A stretch of 58,352 nucleotides of DNA. It comes from Geobacteraceae bacterium. Its GTDB lineage: Bacteria; Desulfobacterota; Desulfuromonadia; Geobacterales; Pseudopelobacteraceae. The notes under the pieces are model-generated. The model was not told the origin of the DNA. It was given only the letters and a program-made list of their open reading frames with translations, and ran no database searches. Shown here in pieces: positions 40,182 to 50,101 of this stretch; position 1 is the stretch's first letter; each line of letters starts with the position of its first letter. Position numbers and translations under genes: made by a program. Location: positions 1 through 58,352 of the forward strand of contig JANXYR010000023.1 in NCBI GenBank assembly GCA_025355965.1, given 5' to 3'.

Positions 40182-41575
40182 GCGAACTAAAACCAAAACC
40201 GAGCCCTGATAAACAGGATAAGTGCGTGAACGACAGTATTTCCAGCCAAAAGAACGCTGAAAATTCAGTCTCACGCACTAAAAAACCGCGTGGTGTGGCC
40301 CAACTGATCGCTGGCGCCTGCATCGCCTGCGGTGCCCGCTGTCAGAGCGTCTGCCCGGTTAATTGTGTCGAAATGACTGACAGCGGCGAACCGATCATCG
40401 ACACTGCTAAATGTATTGGCTGTCAGAAGTGCGTCAAGGTCTGTCCGGCATCGGCGCTGGAGATGTTCTTCACCCCTGAAGAGAAGAGAATTCTCGAACA
40501 GCTGGCCGCCAGCGCTGCCCCTGTCGAAGAAGAAATCGACCCGGAAGCCGCCGCCATTGCCGCCAAGCTGGCGGCGTATCGGGGTGTCTGGGTCTTTGTT
40601 GAACAGACCGAGGGAGAGCCGGCCAAGGTTTCCTGGGAACTGCTCGGGGTCGGAGCCGGCCTTGCCCGCACTCTTGGTGTAGAGCTCTCTGCACTCGTGG
40701 TCGGGGAGAACGTCGAGCATCTTTGCCATGAGGCTTTTGCCTACGGCGCAGCCAAGGCCTATCTGCTTGATGCCCCGGTTTATTACCACTACCGCACCGA
40801 AGCTTATGTGGAGGGGTGCTGTCATCTGATCGAGAAATATAAGCCGGAGGTCATTCTGATGGGGGCGACCGGCATGGGGCGCGATCTGGCCGGAGCGATT
40901 GCTACCCGCGTTGGTACCGGCCTGACGGCCGATTGCACTGGCCTTGCCATAGACGACAAGCGTAATCTGATGCAGACCCGCCCTGCCTTTGGCGGGAACA
41001 TCATGGCAACGATCATGTGCGACAAATATCGCCCACAGATGTCTACCGTTCGCCCCAATGTCATGCAGATGCCGGAGCGAAAGGAGGGGGCGGAGGGGAC
41101 CATTATCCGCGATCCTTTTACCGTTCCCGAAGAGAGCGTTCTTACCAAGGTTATCGAGATAATCCGCGATTCGCACAGCAAGGGAGCGGTCGATATAACC
41201 GGTGCTGAGTTTATAATATCAGGTGGACGCGGCATGATGGCTCCGGAGAACTTTGCGATACTGCAGGAGCTGGCAGATGAACTGGGGGGGGTAGTGGGTG
41301 CTTCCCGCAGTGCCGTCGATGCCGGATGGATGGCGGGTGACCGTCAGGTCGGTCAGACCGGCAAGACCGTGCGCCCGAAAATCTACATCGCCTGCGGAAT
41401 TTCCGGCGCTATCCAGCATCTGGTCGGCATGCAGGATTCCGATATGGTAATCGCCATCAACCGCGACAGCAGCGCCCCTATCTTTGAGGTTGCCACCTAC
41501 GGCATCGTCGGTGATCTGTTTCAGGTTGTCCCGGCGATTACGGCGAAAATTCGGGAATTGAAGCAAAAAAAATGA
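40178..41575 (+). CDS. etfA: Electron transfer flavoprotein alpha subunit with N-terminal ferredoxin domain
   Basis: 465 residues, about 140 longer than a plain EtfA because of an N-terminal extension (1-100) with two 4Fe-4S motifs: C48-C51-C55-C59 (CIACGARCQSVCP) and C79-C82-C85-C89 (CIGCQKCVKVCP). The ETF alpha part has GATGMGRDLAGAIATRVGTG, and the FAD-binding GGRGMMAPENF, VGASRSAVDAGW, GQTGKTVRPKIYIACGISGA and QVVPAI. Ferredoxin-fused EtfA proteins occur in anaerobes using ETF for energy-linked electron transfer. The extra clusters may connect to the Fe-S oxidoreductase encoded next. Confidence 0.94.
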   Translation: MSELKPKPSPDKQDKCVNDSISSQKNAENSVSRTKKPRGVAQLIAGACIACGARCQSVCPVNCVEMTDSGEPIIDTAKCIGCQKCVKVCPASALEMFFTPEEKRILEQLAASAAPVEEEIDPEAAAIAAKLAAYRGVWVFVEQTEGEPAKVSWELLGVGAGLARTLGVELSALVVGENVEHLCHEAFAYGAAKAYLLDAPVYYHYRTEAYVEGCCHLIEKYKPEVILMGATGMGRDLAGAIATRVGTGLTADCTGLAIDDKRNLMQTRPAFGGNIMATIMCDKYRPQMSTVRPNVMQMPERKEGAEGTIIRDPFTVPEESVLTKVIEIIRDSHSKGAVDITGAEFIISGGRGMMAPENFAILQELADELGGVVGASRSAVDAGWMAGDRQVGQTGKTVRPKIYIACGISGAIQHLVGMQDSDMVIAINRDSSAPIFEVATYGIVGDLFQVVPAITAKIRELKQKK

Positions 41576-41585
41576 GGTTTTAGAC

Positions 41586-43583
41586 ATGACACCAACTCCT
41601 TCCATATTCGCTCCGCTCCTGATCGCATCACTTGCCGTATTCGCCTGGGGGTGCTGGAAACGGCTCAGTCTTATTTCGCTTGGTCAGCCGGAAAATCGTT
41701 CCGATAACATCGGAACACGTTTCGGCGACATGCTGCGTTATGCTTTTTGCCAGAAGCGGGTGGTCGCAAAACCGTTCGGCTTCAACCATTTCATCATCTT
41801 CTGGTCGTTTCTGATACTGATAATAGCAAACACCGAGTTCATTCTGAATGGGCTTTTTCCCCACACGGTCAAACTTGTCAAACTTCCCTTTGAACTGTAC
41901 GTGCCGCTCGCCTTCATGATCGATATTGCATCATTGCTGGCTCTGATTGCGGTAACGGTGGCGGCTGTGAGGCGGATTTTTTCACCCCCCTACCCGGAAG
42001 CACGTACTCTGGAAGCCTTTTTTATCCTGGGGCTGATCGCAACACTCATGCTCGCCTCCTTTGGCCTCAATGCCACTGAGCTCGCCGCATACATGTTCAA
42101 GTCCGGAGCTGATCCGGCTTCATTCATTACCACGGCGCAAAGGATCATGCCGATATCGGCACAGGTAGCCTGGGTACTACCGCAGATGTATCTGGGAGCA
42201 ATACATACCGCCGCCTGGTGGGCCCATGCCCTCGCATTAATGGCCTTTATCTGCTATCTGCCGAACAGCAAGCATATGCACATCCTGACCGCCATCCCGA
42301 ACTGTTTTTTTCACCGTTTGGAGAAACCGAATACTCAGCCGAGAGAAAAATTTGCCGTAGGAAATACGTTCGGCGTCGGCACGGTTGATCGTTACAGCTG
42401 GAAAGACCTGCTGGACTCCTTTTCTTGCACCGAATGCGGCCGCTGTCAGAACGTCTGCCCAGCCAGCATCACCGGCAAGCCGCTCAATCCGCGCGCTCTG
42501 ATTCATGATATCAAGGTTAACCTGCTGGAGAACGGAGCTGCTCTTAAAAAAGGCGGGACAGTACAGACTCCGCTGATTGGTGGGGGGGGTGAAGGAAGTG
42601 TTTCCGAGGATTCTATCTGGTCCTGTACAACCTGTGGGGCCTGTATGGAAGCCTGTCCGGTCCTGATTGAACAGATGCCCAAAATCATCCAGCTGCGTCG
42701 GCACCTTGTAGAAAGTGAGGCTAAATTTCCGGAAGAGCTGCTGAACCTTTTTGAAAATATGGAGGGGCGCAGCAACCCTTGGGGAATTGCACCGTCAGAA
42801 CGAACCAAGTGGTGTAGCCAGCTTGACATTAAGCCATTCGACAAAAATACGACGGAATACCTTTTCTTTGTCGGCTGTGCCGGTTCGTTCGATTCGCGCA
42901 ACAAACATGTCAGCATTGCAATGTCTCAGCTGCTGGACAAGGCCGGTGTCTCATGGGGTATCCTCGGCAAGGATGAAAAATGCTGTGGCGACAGCGTGCG
43001 CAGACTGGGGAATGAGTATGTCTTCGACAAGATGGCAAGGGAAAATGTTGCAACGTTCATTGAGCGCGGTGTTAAAAAGGTAATCACTCAATGCCCGCAC
43101 TGTTTTACGACCCTGAAAAACGATTATCAGCAGTACGGCCTTGAGCTGGAAGTCATACACCATAGCGAGCTGCTGCGCAATCTGGTTCAGGATGGGCGGC
43201 TGGTAATGGATAAGACGACAGGAGAAATGGGAACGACCGTTTTTCATGACTCCTGCTATCTAGGGCGACATAACGATATATATGATGCTCCGCGCGCTGT
43301 CATTGAGATGGCAACCGGCCAGGCTCCGTCTGAAATGGAGCGGAACCGGAACAATGCGTTTTGTTGCGGCGCTGGTGGCGGCAGGATGTGGATGGAGGAA
43401 CATGTCGGGGAGCGGATCAACCTGACCCGCGTCAACGAGGCGCTCACACAAAAGCCGGATACGATTTGCGTCGCCTGTCCTTATTGCCTGACCATGTTCG
43501 AGGATGGGCTTAAAGACGTCAAAGCGGATAATGTCAAAGTGCGTGACGTTGCTGAGGTTATGGCTGAAGCCCTGCTGCGTTGA
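41586..43583 (+). CDS. Membrane ETF:quinone oxidoreductase-like Fe-S protein (EMO type, CCG domains)
   Basis: 665 residues. The N-terminal third (about 1-235) has five or six membrane helices resembling NarI-type haem b domains, followed by two 4Fe-4S sites (CTECGRCQNVCP and CTTCGACMEACP). Two CCG domains follow as in heterodisulfide reductase HdrB/D: FFVGCAGSF with KCCGDSVRRLG and CPHCFTTLKND, then HDSCYLGRHN with FCCGAGGGRMW and CPYCLTMFEDG. Proteins of this layout next to etfBA are the membrane ETF:menaquinone oxidoreductases of Geobacter and syntrophs (EMO). The operon therefore passes acyl-CoA electrons to quinone. It starts 10 nt after etfA. Confidence 0.9.
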   Translation: MTPTPSIFAPLLIASLAVFAWGCWKRLSLISLGQPENRSDNIGTRFGDMLRYAFCQKRVVAKPFGFNHFIIFWSFLILIIANTEFILNGLFPHTVKLVKLPFELYVPLAFMIDIASLLALIAVTVAAVRRIFSPPYPEARTLEAFFILGLIATLMLASFGLNATELAAYMFKSGADPASFITTAQRIMPISAQVAWVLPQMYLGAIHTAAWWAHALALMAFICYLPNSKHMHILTAIPNCFFHRLEKPNTQPREKFAVGNTFGVGTVDRYSWKDLLDSFSCTECGRCQNVCPASITGKPLNPRALIHDIKVNLLENGAALKKGGTVQTPLIGGGGEGSVSEDSIWSCTTCGACMEACPVLIEQMPKIIQLRRHLVESEAKFPEELLNLFENMEGRSNPWGIAPSERTKWCSQLDIKPFDKNTTEYLFFVGCAGSFDSRNKHVSIAMSQLLDKAGVSWGILGKDEKCCGDSVRRLGNEYVFDKMARENVATFIERGVKKVITQCPHCFTTLKNDYQQYGLELEVIHHSELLRNLVQDGRLVMDKTTGEMGTTVFHDSCYLGRHNDIYDAPRAVIEMATGQAPSEMERNRNNAFCCGAGGGRMWMEEHVGERINLTRVNEALTQKPDTICVACPYCLTMFEDGLKDVKADNVKVRDVAEVMAEALLR

Positions 43584-43839
43584 GATTTAACGCACATCAT
43601 TCCATTATTCTCAATTTTATATGAAGTCGGATATTCCTTGCAGAGTATCCGGCTTCCTTGTCCCTATAATGTCTCTCCCTGATTTTTCAGCAGCTATCTG
43701 ACCCGCCCTGCAGCTAAACCCCTTTGGTAAAACGATGTAGAAAGAATTATGAATACGGCCCATATAAGTTCTTTTTTTTTAGCCATCATTATGTTATTTA
43801 ATCGAAACTAAATTTTAATACCTCAACTGGGGAGGCGGC
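43584..43839. promoter_or_regulatory. Leader region of pckG, with a possible terminator for the etf operon
   Basis: 256 bases. AAGTCGGATA (43624-43633) and TATCCGGCTT (43646-43655) form a 10-bp stem with one non-Watson-Crick pair, with no T-tract after it. An AT-rich run with T8 lies at about 43772-43779. GGGGAGG precedes pckG. No riboswitch-like element is recognised. Confidence 0.35.
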
Positions 43840-45687
43840 ATGAGTAACCAAGGTAAAAATGAGCAACTGACTAAGTGGGTAGCAGAAGTGGCAGCATTGT
43901 GTGAGCCTGAAACAATCCATTGGTGCAGTGGTTCTCAGGAGGAGTATGATGCGCTCTGCAAACAATTAGTGGAGAGCGGCACTTTCAAGAAGCTGAATCA
44001 GGAAAAACGTCCGAATAGTTATTTGGCTTGTTCTGATCCGGGTGACGTGGCGCGAGTTGAAGACCGCACGTTCATCTGCAGCATATCCAAGCAGGATGCC
44101 GGCCCGACCAATAACTGGATGGCCCCAAAAGAGATGAAGGAGACTTTGAATAAGCTCTTCAAAGGTTGTATGCGCGGTCGTACCATGTATGTTGTCCCGT
44201 TCAGCATGGGGCCGCTCGGCTCGCCGATTGCAAAAATCGGGGTTGAAATTACTGACTCCCCCTATGTTGCCGTTAATATGCGCATCATGACCCGTATGGG
44301 CACGGCAGTACTCGACGTACTTGGCAATGGCGAATTCGTCCCTTGTCTGCATTCGGTTGGCGCCCCGCTTGAACCTGGTCAAAAAGATGTGCCATGGCCT
44401 TGCAATAAGGAAAAATACATCGTCCACTTCCCCGAAGAACGCTCGATATGGTCTTATGGCAGCGGCTACGGCGGCAATGCTCTGCTCGGTAAAAAATGTC
44501 TGGCGCTGCGCATAGCTTCCAAGATAGCAAAGGATGAGGGATGGCTGGCTGAACATATGTTGATCTTGGGAATCGAATCTCCGGAAGGGGAAAAAACCTA
44601 TCTTGGAGCTGCATTCCCGAGCGCCTGCGGCAAGACCAACCTCGCGATGCTTGTGCCGCCGGAAAGTTTTAACAAGAGCGGCTGGAAGATTACGACTGTT
44701 GGAGATGACATCGCCTGGATTAAGCCTGGTCAGGATGGTCGGTTGTATGCCATAAATCCGGAGTACGGTTTTTTTGGTGTTGCTCCGGGAACTTCTGTCA
44801 AAACAAATCCAAATGCCATGATTTCATGTGCTTCCAACTCAATTTTCACCAATGTGGCTTTGACTCCGGATGGCGATGTTTGGTGGGAAGGAATGACCGA
44901 TGTCAAGCCACCAATGCTGACCGATTGGCAAGGGAACAAATGGACACCGGATTGCGGCAGGAATGCCGCGCACCCGAACTCACGTTTCACCTCACCTGCA
45001 GGTCAATGTCCGTCAATTGACCCTGAATGGGAAAACCCCAAAGGGGTGCCGATGGCAGCATTTATCTTTGGTGGTCGCAGAAACGATGTAATTCCGCTGG
45101 TCTATCAATCATTCAACTGGAGCTTCGGTGTATATCTGGCCGCGACTATGGGGTCTGAAACAACGGCTGCCGCAACTGGTGCGGTCGGAACCGTTCGCCG
45201 CGATCCGTTTGCCATGCTCCCCTTCTGTGGTTATCACGTTGCCGATTATTTTGCTCACTGGCTTCAGGTTGGTCGCACAACACCGAAGCCGCCTCGCATT
45301 TTTAGCGTCAACTGGTTCCGCAAGGATGCCAATGGTAATTTCCTCTGGCCGGGATACGGTGAAAATATGCGCATCCTGAAATGGGTGGTTGAACGCTGTA
45401 ACGGGAATGCAGCTGCGGTGGAAAGCCCCTTGGGATGGATGCCGCGCTACGAGGATCTCGATTGGACCGGTCTTGACAGCGTCAGTCGTGAGCAGTTTTA
45501 CGAACTGATGTCGGTTGATCGTGATGTCTGGAAGGAAGAAATAGTTTCTCACGAGGAGCTGTTTGTCAAGATGTACGATCGGCTACCGAAAGAGTTTCTA
45601 CACCTTCGTCAGCTGATTCTGTCCGGCTTGTGGCGTTCACCGGAGCATTGGGAACAGTTCCATCCTACAACAGACGAGAATAATTAA
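43840..45687 (+). CDS. pckG: GTP-dependent phosphoenolpyruvate carboxykinase
   Basis: 615 residues, the GTP-type length. [40 protein letters not shown], the P-loop [13 protein letters not shown] with the active cysteine, the metal site [19 protein letters not shown] and the C-terminal [20 protein letters not shown] are all intact. It interconverts oxaloacetate and PEP, here probably for gluconeogenesis from acetate. It has a strong GGGGAGG Shine-Dalgarno sequence and its own terminator. Confidence 0.96.
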   Translation: MSNQGKNEQLTKWVAEVAALCEPETIHWCSGSQEEYDALCKQLVESGTFKKLNQEKRPNSYLACSDPGDVARVEDRTFICSISKQDAGPTNNWMAPKEMKETLNKLFKGCMRGRTMYVVPFSMGPLGSPIAKIGVEITDSPYVAVNMRIMTRMGTAVLDVLGNGEFVPCLHSVGAPLEPGQKDVPWPCNKEKYIVHFPEERSIWSYGSGYGGNALLGKKCLALRIASKIAKDEGWLAEHMLILGIESPEGEKTYLGAAFPSACGKTNLAMLVPPESFNKSGWKITTVGDDIAWIKPGQDGRLYAINPEYGFFGVAPGTSVKTNPNAMISCASNSIFTNVALTPDGDVWWEGMTDVKPPMLTDWQGNKWTPDCGRNAAHPNSRFTSPAGQCPSIDPEWENPKGVPMAAFIFGGRRNDVIPLVYQSFNWSFGVYLAATMGSETTAAATGAVGTVRRDPFAMLPFCGYHVADYFAHWLQVGRTTPKPPRIFSVNWFRKDANGNFLWPGYGENMRILKWVVERCNGNAAAVESPLGWMPRYEDLDWTGLDSVSREQFYELMSVDRDVWKEEIVSHEELFVKMYDRLPKEFLHLRQLILSGLWRSPEHWEQFHPTTDENN

Positions 45688-45721
45688 CCGTAAATTCAAT
45701 ACTGTTTCAGTTTAAAACATT

Positions 45722-45753
45722 AAAGGGGCGCTGCTACTGCAGTGCCCCTTTTT
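45722..45753. terminator. Bidirectional terminator between pckG and hypA
   Basis: AAGGGGC-G-CTGC and GCAG-T-GCCCCTT form a stem (about 45723-45751) with a TACT loop, followed by T5. It sits between converging pckG and hypA stops and can serve both. Confidence 0.75.
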
Positions 45754-46087
45754 AATCGTCAACTTCAATCTCACGCACCCTGAGTTCTTCCCCTGACACA
45801 ATGGTAACCCTGTTGCTGCCGCACTGTTGGCATGAACCGTATAGTTCCGTTAGCGGCGTTTCCCGTCCGCATTCCAGACACTGTCCCATGCCAGGAATGC
45901 GAATTATATTCAGTCTGGCCCCTTCAAGGAGGGTTTCCCGGCTACACGCCTCAAAACAGAATTCAATCGCTTCCGGTACTACGTTACTCAGCTCCCCGAT
46001 TTCGACATCGAGCGAGCGGACCCGGCGAAGGCCGGCATGCTCAAGACAAAGGTCAATGATCCCCTGGGTTATGGACATCTCATGCAT
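45752..46087 (-). CDS. hypA: HypA, nickel chaperone for [NiFe]-hydrogenase maturation
   Basis: 111 residues. The N-terminus MHEMSITQGIIDLCLEHA carries the Ni-binding His2 and Glu3. The zinc ribbon has two CxxC pairs (CLECG and CQQCG), and a conserved VPEAIEFCFEACSRETLLEG lies in between. HypA hands nickel to hydrogenase large subunits with HypB. No other hyp or hydrogenase gene is in the window, so it stands alone, as seen when maturation genes are scattered. Confidence 0.93.
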   Translation of the reverse strand: MHEMSITQGIIDLCLEHAGLRRVRSLDVEIGELSNVVPEAIEFCFEACSRETLLEGARLNIIRIPGMGQCLECGRETPLTELYGSCQQCGSNRVTIVSGEELRVREIEVDD

Positions 46088-46106
46088 AGTGTCTCCAATC
46101 TCAAAT

Positions 46107-46144
46107 AAAAAAAGCCTGCGAGGTGTAACCTCGCAGGCTTTTTT
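46107..46144. terminator. Intrinsic terminator between the lipoprotein gene and hypA
   Basis: A long perfect stem, A6-GCCTGCGAGG pairing with CCTCGCAGGC-T6, with a TGTAA loop (about 46108-46144). It ends the minus-strand lipoprotein transcript before hypA. Confidence 0.85.
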
Positions 46145-46168
46145 GCACTCCCCGAGGGGGAAAGCGAA

Positions 46169-46351
46169 TTACTTCTTAGGAGCTTCTGCAGGAGCAGCAG
46201 GAGCAGCTTTTGCAGCAGACATAGGAGCCTGAACAGGCTTAGGTGCCTCAACAGCAGGAGCAGGAGCAGGAGCTTCTTCTTTTTTCTTGCAGCCAGCTGC
46301 AAAAACAGTTGCGAGTGCCAGTACCAGTGTCAGGGAGATCAGCTTTTTCAT
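46169..46351 (-). CDS. Small Ala/Pro/Lys-rich lipoprotein
   Basis: 60 residues from ATG 46351 with GAGGT upstream. The signal peptide MKKLISLTLVLALATVFAAG ends in a lipobox with Cys21, followed by KKKEEAPAPAPAVEAPKPV and an Ala/Pro-rich tail. After processing about 40 residues remain, an extended low-complexity anchor such as a spacer between outer membrane and peptidoglycan. The function is unknown. It has its own terminator and is monocistronic. Confidence 0.8.
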   Translation of the reverse strand: MKKLISLTLVLALATVFAAGCKKKEEAPAPAPAVEAPKPVQAPMSAAKAAPAAPAEAPKK

Positions 46352-46483
46352 GTGTATTACCTCTTTCGTCTGTGAATTTACCATTTGAACGCTATGCGCA
46401 TGGTTTCTAAATCGACCTAGGAATATACGCAGATTATTTTAGGAGTCAAGAGTTTTTTTGCATGCATTCAATGTTTTTGATGC

Positions 46484-46939
46484 CTACCGATTTTTCTGCA
46501 TGCCAATCTCTGCTTTATGAACAAGCAAATCAAGGTCAAGCAAGGTCGCTTTACCGTCAACCAGGCTCAGTGTGGCAGCCGCAAACTTGCTGTCAGGAGC
46601 AGGGCTGGAGGAGGCTGAAAGTTCCTCCTCGGGAATAATTCTGATTACCGTATCAATAAGAAAAGCAAGTGAGGCAACATTCTGGTGGAGTATAATCATT
46701 TTCCCACATTGGTTGTGTCCGCTCATTCCAAGAAAGAGGGACAGGTTCATTACTGCGATGATGTCACCATGAAAATTTATGGCACCACTATAGCAGGTTG
46801 GAGCAAGCGGTATAGGACACATCTGCGGCAGATCACCCACTTCGGCGACTTGGCTTAAGTCGAGCGCAAAGAGTGAACCCTGAACTGAAAATATCAAAAA
46901 TTTTCTGTTGTGGGAGGTAATAGCAGGCACATTATCCAT
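46484..46939 (-). CDS. CheW-like chemotaxis coupling protein
   Basis: 151 residues from ATG 46939, whose codon lies just inside the end of the preceding receptor gene. The CheW fold is shown by [40 protein letters not shown] and [19 protein letters not shown]. Such proteins link methyl-accepting receptors to the CheA kinase. No cheA lies nearby; the cheR-receptor-cheW trio is a satellite set that must use a kinase encoded elsewhere. Confidence 0.85.
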   Translation of the reverse strand: MDNVPAITSHNRKFLIFSVQGSLFALDLSQVAEVGDLPQMCPIPLAPTCYSGAINFHGDIIAVMNLSLFLGMSGHNQCGKMIILHQNVASLAFLIDTVIRIIPEEELSASSSPAPDSKFAAATLSLVDGKATLLDLDLLVHKAEIGMQKNR

Positions 46940-48197
46940 GATCGACCTGAAAACGTTCCACAACAGTCATCAGCTCTTCTGCAAGATTGGCAAGCTCTTT
47001 GGTTGCAAGAGCCATATCCTGCATTGCCGCAAGCTGCTCTTCCGTTGCTGCAGAAACCTGCTCCGTTGATGCAGCGTTATCATCTGCCAGTCGTGCAATT
47101 TCGTCAACAGCCGTTACCATCTTGGCTGAACCTTCTTTCTGCATCAGGGATAGATCTGCAATACTTGAAGCTTTTCGCTCGGTGTCAAGGACGGTCTTGA
47201 GTATTTCCTGAAAGGCGCTGGCGGTAATATCGATATTTTTCTTCCCCTCTTTTATGCTACGTGAACTCTCCACTATGACTTCATGAACCTTACGACTCTC
47301 TTCACGCAGGTTTTCGATCATGTCATTGATGTCAGCGGCTGATTGCGAAGAGCCATCTGCGAGTTTGCGAACCTCTTCGGCAACTACGGCAAAACCCTTG
47401 CCGTATTCCCCAGCTCTGGCAGCCTCAATTGACGCATTAAGCGCGAGCAGATTGGTTTGTCTGGCAATGTCCCCAATGCAATCAGCTACTTTGCCGACTT
47501 TCTGGAGCTTGCTGTTAAACGTGTCAAACTGTTGGCCTATAAGCTCCTGCTTTTCAAAAAACTCTTTCATCCTCTCTAGTGAGTCATTTGCAAGTGATCC
47601 TCCATTTTGGGCCGTCAGGCTGGTTTCTCGGGCGGCCTTGGCAGTCTCACGCGCACGTGCTGCAACCAGCTCGATTGAAACGGCCATTTCCCGAATAGTC
47701 TCGGATCCTTTTTCAACAAGTTCTGCCTGAGTTTCCGCGCCACGCGAAATCTGCTCAATCGCTTGGGCAACCTCTTCGGTAGATGCATTTATTTCCAGGG
47801 CGGTTGAGTTTATCTCACGGGCTGATTCGGAAAGTTGAGTGGATGTTTTTTTTATGTGTCGGACCAGCTCCCGTAGGCTCTGAAGCATTAGATTGATAAG
47901 GTCTGCCAACTCATGACTCTCATCAGGAATTAGAGACGGGTGAATAGTCACATCTTTAGTCAGATCGCCACGGCTGATGGATTCAGCAGAATCTGTCAAT
48001 CTTCCTATGTTGGCGGTGAATCCTTTTGAAAACAGCCACCCCAGAATCAGTCCGATCGTCAAGGCAACCACGTAGCCTAGAATGCTGCTGACTTCTGCAG
48101 AATAGCCAAGCAGTCCAACCAGTCGTGGGCTGAAAGCTACAGCCGCGACAACAACTACAAAACCGATAATAAATTTATGCCCTATGGGAATGCGCAT
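46932..48197 (-). CDS. Methyl-accepting chemotaxis protein lacking a large periplasmic domain
   Basis: 421 residues. Two membrane helices close together (about 9-30 and 37-57) leave almost no periplasmic sensor. A HAMP domain (about 58-110) and a signalling coiled coil follow; the hairpin region has [40 protein letters not shown] and the tip-flanking [27 protein letters not shown] precedes the ATG. With no ligand domain it may sense membrane or cytosolic state. It lies between cheR and cheW in the same orientation. Confidence 0.9.
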   Translation of the reverse strand: MRIPIGHKFIIGFVVVVAAVAFSPRLVGLLGYSAEVSSILGYVVALTIGLILGWLFSKGFTANIGRLTDSAESISRGDLTKDVTIHPSLIPDESHELADLINLMLQSLRELVRHIKKTSTQLSESAREINSTALEINASTEEVAQAIEQISRGAETQAELVEKGSETIREMAVSIELVAARARETAKAARETSLTAQNGGSLANDSLERMKEFFEKQELIGQQFDTFNSKLQKVGKVADCIGDIARQTNLLALNASIEAARAGEYGKGFAVVAEEVRKLADGSSQSAADINDMIENLREESRKVHEVIVESSRSIKEGKKNIDITASAFQEILKTVLDTERKASSIADLSLMQKEGSAKMVTAVDEIARLADDNAASTEQVSAATEEQLAAMQDMALATKELANLAEELMTVVERFQVDHG

Positions 48198-48243
48198 GAT
48201 CTACCCTCCACAGAAAAATAAACAAATATAATTATCCTTAATT

Positions 48244-49095
48244 TCACAGCCTGCGATAGATCCGCTCAACTGGGCAAACCGTTGTAAAAAGAGTTCGTAC
48301 ATTGCCCACTAATGTTTCTGATTTTCCGAGGACCAGTATACCACCGGTCGGCAAAATGTGTGCAATACCGGATAATATTTTTTCTTGCTCCGGACGAGTA
48401 AAGTAAATGAGTGTGTTTCGGCACAAGGCCAGTTGGCAAGGTTCAAAAGACCTGACATCCATGATGTTCTGGTGATGAAACGTGACCATCCGTCGGATTT
48501 TTGATGAAAGTTGCATCCGTGGGCCATTCGGGATGAAATAGCTATCCTTAATGGAATCCGGGAGTTCCCTCAGGTGGTCCTCGTTATATTCCGCACGTAC
48601 TGCAGCCAGTAAAATATCGGCGTCTATGTCGTTGCCATGAATTTCTACCGATTTGTGCAAAAGTTCCCGGGCAAAAAACTCTTGCAGGATTATGCCCAAA
48701 CTATAGGCCTCTTCACCACCTGCACAGCCGAGACTCCAGAACCTGAGCTGAGTCTGCAATGTATCTGTTTTTTGAAAGAGGTAAGGGAGTACAGAAATTC
48801 GCAGCTTTTCAAACACTGAAGGATTACGAAAAAAATGACTTACATGAATAGTAAGAGTTTTTTTCAGCAAGTCGAGTTCTTGCTCGCTTTGTCGCAACAG
48901 ATTGCAATATTCAGCTGCATCAAGACAGCGGCAAGAGCGCATTCTTATTGCGACGCGCCGCTTCATACACTTGTCCTTGTAGATTGACATGCTGAAATTG
49001 CGTTGCTTTTCAAGGATCAGGCTGATATCTGCCAGCGCATCATCACCTATTTCCAGTGAATCAATCAAGGCATGTCCAGGCAGAATATTTGTCAC
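48244..49095 (-). CDS. CheR-type protein-glutamate methyltransferase
   Basis: 283 residues from a GTG at 49095; a longer frame begins with TTG at 49158 and is less likely. The N-terminal helical domain has FSMSIYKDKCMKRRVAIRMR. The SAM-binding domain has RFWSLGCAGGEEAYSLGIIL, EIHGNDIDADILLAAVRAEY and LCRNTLIYFTRPEQEKIL. It methylates glutamates on chemoreceptors, very likely the receptor encoded next. It is the first gene of the cheR-mcp-cheW set. Confidence 0.87.
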   Translation of the reverse strand: MTNILPGHALIDSLEIGDDALADISLILEKQRNFSMSIYKDKCMKRRVAIRMRSCRCLDAAEYCNLLRQSEQELDLLKKTLTIHVSHFFRNPSVFEKLRISVLPYLFQKTDTLQTQLRFWSLGCAGGEEAYSLGIILQEFFARELLHKSVEIHGNDIDADILLAAVRAEYNEDHLRELPDSIKDSYFIPNGPRMQLSSKIRRMVTFHHQNIMDVRSFEPCQLALCRNTLIYFTRPEQEKILSGIAHILPTGGILVLGKSETLVGNVRTLFTTVCPVERIYRRL

Positions 49096-49219
49096 GGTAA
49101 TCCAGCCATCACGTTCCTCACAATATCTGTAAGTAACACGAAGCGCTGTGCTTCGCAACTGCTAGAAAATGGCAGAATTCGCCAATAATTCACGGTTCTG
49201 TATTTGGCGGGAAAATTAT

Positions 49220-49264
49220 TGCGGCAGCATATGCCGCAGTGCTACATTGTGAATAGTTATTCAC
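49220..49264. promoter_or_regulatory. Two palindromes in the divergent region between cheR and the helical protein gene
   Basis: TGCGGCA-N5-TGCCGCA (49220-49238) and GTGAATA-GT-TATTCAC (49249-49264) are both perfect. They lie 20-60 nt upstream of the plus-strand gene at 49283 and could be operators for one or both directions. Confidence 0.5.
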
Positions 49265-49282
49265 GGCAGAAGAGAGCAGGGT

Positions 49283-50101
49283 ATGTCACAGGAATCATTA
49301 AACAATACGGCAGTAGCCCGTATGGAAAATTCAGGCGATGCTCTGAATCATGCGGATGCATTGCTGGAAGCTATAACAGCCGACAAAGATCGCCTCTTTA
49401 CCGTCCTACAAAATTGCCGGGAAGAGGTTCTGCTTGCCGCATTGCGCAACCCGGGCCTTGACCCGCAACACATACTGACGCTCCTTAAACGGCGCGGAAT
49501 TGGGCCTCTCATAACCGCAATCTATACGCGTAAATATCTCGTTGAAGCATATTCCGTTAAATTCGCTCTGGTTGCCCATCATGATACTCCGCCTCATATT
49601 GCTCAAGCCCTGCTTCCTCTTCTTTATATTTTCGATCTGTTGAAGCTTTGTCAGATTTCCGGCGTCTCTGCCGATATCCGCTTGGCCGCTGAACGAAAAA
49701 TCGTCCAGCAGATACCAACCCAGCCGCTTGGAAACAAGTTAACGCTGGCGCGGCGCGGAACCGCCGCAATTTTGGATGCGCTGCTCAGAGAAGGTGTGCA
49801 AAATATTCTGGAAGCATGTCTCGACAACCCACATCTGAAGGAGGGTTCTCTGCATCAGTTTTTAGCTTCATCACACGCGACAGCAGAAGCCGTTTCGACA
49901 GTGGCTCGAAACAGCCGATGGAAAAGTCACCCCAATATTCGCCTGGTAATTCTCAAAAATCCTCGTACACCTTTGATTTGGTTCACAACCATATTGCCGG
50001 GACTCTCTGCTGCGACCTTACGCGACCTGCAGTCATCTCCCCGCCTGACATTCGCTCAAAAAGAGTTGGTGCGCCAGGCCCGCTCCGGTTCTCATACATG
50101 A
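49283..50101 (+). CDS. Alpha-helical repeat protein of unknown function
   Basis: 272 residues, nearly all predicted helical, with regularly spaced LLEAIT, VLLAALRNPGLDPQHILTLL, AILDALLREGVQNILEACLD and LRLVILKNPRT-like units. The alternation of short helices with N-P turns resembles HEAT-like scaffolds. No catalytic motif or signal peptide is seen, so it is probably cytosolic. GAGCAGGG lies just upstream of the ATG. The stop overlaps the next gene by 4 nt, so it is co-translated with a secreted NlpC/P60 hydrolase. A regulator or cofactor for that enzyme or for the chemotaxis set is possible. Confidence 0.7.
   Translation: MSQESLNNTAVARMENSGDALNHADALLEAITADKDRLFTVLQNCREEVLLAALRNPGLDPQHILTLLKRRGIGPLITAIYTRKYLVEAYSVKFALVAHHDTPPHIAQALLPLLYIFDLLKLCQISGVSADIRLAAERKIVQQIPTQPLGNKLTLARRGTAAILDALLREGVQNILEACLDNPHLKEGSLHQFLASSHATAEAVSTVARNSRWKSHPNIRLVILKNPRTPLIWFTTILPGLSAATLRDLQSSPRLTFAQKELVRQARSGSHT

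Noticed and set aside
40271-41176. Minus-strand frame of about 301 codons opposite etfA
   Set aside because: It is a shadow of a high-GC gene; it has no conserved motif, and etfA is unambiguous.
46169-46302. GCAGGAGCAG tandem-like run as a non-coding repeat
   Set aside because: It encodes the Ala/Pro-rich tail of the small lipoprotein on the minus strand, with an intact lipobox and ribosome binding site.
49816-50097. N-terminal extension of the NlpC/P60 protein
   Set aside because: It would overlap the upstream gene by 286 bases and place the signal peptide in the middle of the protein; the ATG at 50098 explains everything.
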